Part shown: piece after piece, positions 4,592 through 6,424 of the stretch
Layout: each line of letters starts with the position of its first letter
Numbering within the stretch: position 1 is the stretch's first letter
Assembly (NCBI GenBank): GCA_016867615.1
Contig: VGJG01000104.1
Coordinates: forward strand, 1-6,424
Length of the DNA stretch: 6,424 nucleotides
Origin: Candidatus Aminicenantota bacterium
Lineage (GTDB): Bacteria; Acidobacteriota; Aminicenantia; Aminicenantales; JAFGAV01
Direction of reading: 5' to 3'
The notes under the pieces: model-generated
The model's database searches: none
Told to the model about the DNA's origin: nothing
What the model saw: the letters and a program-made list of their open reading frames with translations, nothing else
Program-made: the position numbers and the translations under genes

Positions 4592-5748
4592 GCCGGGCAC
4601 CCTCTCCGGGCCGCCGTCGCGCCGGGTGGAAAAAGCCCGTCCTGGCGGCCGCGATCCTGGCGGTCCTGGGATACGCCGCCTGGCTGGCCTTCCAGCTTCT
4701 GTCCTACCGGGTCTATCTCACGGGGTTCGCCGCTCCGGGACAGGAGATCGAGGGCGTCTATCACGTCCACAGCCTTCACTCGGACGGCCGGGCGGACGTC
4801 GAGACAATCGCCCGGACGGGCATCGACACCGGCCTGGATTTCATCATCCTCACCGACCACGGCGCGCCCAACCGCCCCTCGATGGCCGCCCAGGGCTGGC
4901 GCGACGGACTCCTTCTCCTCGCCGGCTCGGAGCTGTCCACGAGCCGAGGCCACCTCGTCGGCCTGGGTTTCGAACCGCCGGAAGAGAACTTCTCCCAGAA
5001 CGCCGAGGAAGCCCTTCAAAAGATCAACAGCCTGGGGGGGATGGGCGTCATTTCCCATCCCTATTATAAGGCGCGCTGGTCCTGGGGGCCGATGGACGGC
5101 TATGCCGGCATGGACATCATCAACGGCAATTCCCTCTTGAAGTCCGGCTACGGACGCCTCCTGCTCTACCTCCCCGCTCTGGCCCTTGAGCCGAAGTTCT
5201 TCCTGCTCAAGCTGACCCGGCTTCCGGCCCGGGAGCTCGCGCGCTGGGACGAGGTCAACGCCCGGCACAACATCTACGGCTTCTTCAGCACGGACGCGCA
5301 TCTGCTCTACCGACCGATGTTTTCCTTTCTCCGCCTCCACCTGATCCTCGACCGGCCCCTGTCCCGGAATTTCGACGAGGCCCGGGCGCAGGTCGTGGAG
5401 GCGCTCCGTACGGGGAAGTTCTACAACGCCGTGGACGCCGCCGCCCAGGCGCGCGGATTCCGGTTCTGGGGGGAGAAGGACGGGCGGAGGATCCCCATGG
5501 GCCGGGCGCCCGGCTACATCCCCCCCCTTCAACTGAGAGTCAAGGCCCGTTTCGATTTCGACGTCGAGGTCCGCATCCTCAAGGACGGCCGGGTCGTCCA
5601 CAGCTCGCGGGAAAAGGAATTCCTGTTCGACGTTCCGGGGCCGGGCGTCTACCGGGCCGAGGCGTATCTGCGCTCCCGGACGCCGCTCGACCCCCGCGTC
5701 CCGTGGATCGTTTCCAACCCCATCTTCTTCCGGGAGGTGTCTCCGTGA
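4588..5748 (+). CDS. Membrane-anchored PHP-domain metallohydrolase, CehA/McbA type
   Basis: A 386-residue protein. An Arg/Lys-rich N-terminus (residues 3-16) precedes one hydrophobic segment (about 17-38), so the positive-inside rule puts the catalytic part in the periplasm. The PHP metal-site motifs are all present: HVHSLHSDG (59-67), ILTDH (87-91), GSELS with Glu115, GHLVGL with His122, SHPY with His157, and STDAH with Asp236 and His238. Residues about 305-386 look like a beta-sandwich ending in PWIVSNPIFF, as is usual for CehA/McbA-type metallohydrolases. Such enzymes hydrolyse phosphoesters or other esters; the substrate here is unknown. Its place between a ligase-like gene and a heptose kinase suggests a glycan or lipid-carrier substrate (inference). 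The ATG overlaps the ligase stop by 4 bases, with GGAG 10 bases upstream; its own stop overlaps the kinase start. Confidence 0.87.
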   Translation: MSRAPSPGRRRAGWKKPVLAAAILAVLGYAAWLAFQLLSYRVYLTGFAAPGQEIEGVYHVHSLHSDGRADVETIARTGIDTGLDFIILTDHGAPNRPSMAAQGWRDGLLLLAGSELSTSRGHLVGLGFEPPEENFSQNAEEALQKINSLGGMGVISHPYYKARWSWGPMDGYAGMDIINGNSLLKSGYGRLLLYLPALALEPKFFLLKLTRLPARELARWDEVNARHNIYGFFSTDAHLLYRPMFSFLRLHLILDRPLSRNFDEARAQVVEALRTGKFYNAVDAAAQARGFRFWGEKDGRRIPMGRAPGYIPPLQLRVKARFDFDVEVRILKDGRVVHSSREKEFLFDVPGPGVYRAEAYLRSRTPLDPRVPWIVSNPIFFREVSP

Positions 5749-6424
5749 AGGCGGAAGAGCTGAAGAAAATCGCCAAGATCATAGGCCGGTTCGAGGACCG
5801 ACGGGTGGCGGTGCTGGGCGACCTGATGCTCGACCGCTACATCTGGGGCCGCGTATCGCGCATCTCCCCCGAAGCCCCCGTTCCCGTGGTCGAGGTTTCG
5901 CAGAGCACGTCCAGCCTGGGGGGCGCGGGGAACGTGGCCCACAACCTGTTGAGCCTGGGCGCCTTCCCCATCCTGACGGGCGTCGTCGGCGACGACGAGG
6001 AGGGGCGTTGGATCCGGGGGCTGATGGCCGAGAACCGCGGCATCTTCACCGAGGCCAAGAGACCGACCACGGTCAAGACGCGGATCATCGCCCATCACCA
6101 GCAGGTGGTCCGCGTCGACCAGGAAAAGAGGCGGGCCGTCTCCCCGGCCGTCGAGTCGGCCATCGCCGACTTCCTCCGGAGCCGGGACTTCGAGGGGCTC
6201 ATCGTCTCGGACTACAACAAGGGCATCGTCACCCGGACGCTGATGACCAAGGTCCTGGCTTTCGCCCGGAGCCGCAAGCTGCCCGTGTTCGTCGACCCCA
6301 AGGTGGAGAATTTCCGCCTCTTCTCCCCCGTGACCCTGATCGCCCCCAACCACCTGGAGGTCGAGCGGATCGTCCACCAGCCCTGCCGGACGGACGCCGA
6401 GGCCGAGGAGGCCGGCCGGAGGCT
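5745..6424 (+). CDS. rfaE1: D-glycero-beta-D-manno-heptose-7-phosphate kinase, partial at right edge
   Basis: The first 226 residues of a PfkB/ribokinase-fold sugar kinase of the RfaE1/HldE kind, which phosphorylates heptose 7-phosphate at C1 on the way to ADP-heptose in the cytoplasm. Visible marks: VAVLGDLMLDRYIWG (21-35) followed by VSRISPEAPVPVVEV (37-51), highly typical of this kinase; GGAGNVAHNL (59-68); SDYNKG (155-160); VFVDPK (181-186) and APNHLE (200-205). The C-terminal part with the PfkB catalytic GAGD region lies beyond the window, so it cannot be seen whether a nucleotidyltransferase domain is fused (HldE) or separate. The start is GTG 5745, overlapping the PHP stop in a GTGA, with an excellent Shine-Dalgarno GGGAGGT (5732-5738) 6 bases upstream. 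Its product feeds the donor used by the GT9 enzyme encoded upstream. Confidence 0.93.
   Translation, partial: MKAEELKKIAKIIGRFEDRRVAVLGDLMLDRYIWGRVSRISPEAPVPVVEVSQSTSSLGGAGNVAHNLLSLGAFPILTGVVGDDEEGRWIRGLMAENRGIFTEAKRPTTVKTRIIAHHQQVVRVDQEKRRAVSPAVESAIADFLRSRDFEGLIVSDYNKGIVTRTLMTKVLAFARSRKLPVFVDPKVENFRLFSPVTLIAPNHLEVERIVHQPCRTDAEAEEAGRR

Noticed and set aside
4294..5601. Minus-strand open frame of 435 codons opposite the ligase and PHP genes
   Set aside because: The sense strand encodes well-motifed proteins over the same stretch; the antisense translation is a high-GC shadow without domains.

Overview
The window is high-GC DNA from a bacterium with an outer membrane. It carries genes for lipopolysaccharide (LPS) or related surface glycan assembly: a GT4-type glycosyltransferase, a GT9 heptosyltransferase, an O-antigen ligase-family membrane protein and a heptose-7-phosphate kinase. 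Heptose activation and transfer point to an LPS inner core. The sequence does not fix the phylum; a deep-branching Gram-negative lineage such as Acidobacteriota or Aminicenantota would fit, but that is a guess from general character.

Layout. Positions 1-1145 are read on the minus strand: a GT4 glycosyltransferase whose stop overlaps the start of a further gene that runs off the left edge. Positions 1146-1388 are a divergent intergenic region with a 9-bp hairpin and a good sigma70-like promoter facing right. Positions 1389-2713 (plus strand) hold a small Trm112/UPF0434-type zinc-ribbon protein with an unusual, strongly basic tail, followed 14 bases later by a GT9 heptosyltransferase starting at TTG. 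Positions 2714-3361 contain no gene. Most of this stretch is a tandem array of a 209-bp unit (two full copies and a 97-bp partial third) with several hairpins per unit. Next come a putative promoter and a terminator-like hairpin that ends one base before the next gene. Positions 3362-6424 (plus strand) form a tightly coupled set: O-antigen ligase-like protein, membrane-anchored PHP-domain metallohydrolase of the CehA/McbA type, and heptose-7-phosphate kinase (cut by the right edge). These are joined by 4-base start/stop overlaps.

How the genes fit together (inference). The kinase makes the activated heptose precursor in the cytoplasm, the GT9 enzyme adds heptose to the growing core, the GT4 enzyme adds another sugar, and the ligase-like membrane protein joins a glycan to its acceptor on the periplasmic side. 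The PHP protein has one N-terminal membrane segment and probably faces the periplasm; its role is not known. The most unusual items are the 209-bp structured repeat array, the terminator-like hairpin directly before the ligase start, and the histone-H1-like tail on the Trm112-type protein. I see no defence system, insertion sequence, CRISPR array or RNA gene of a known family.
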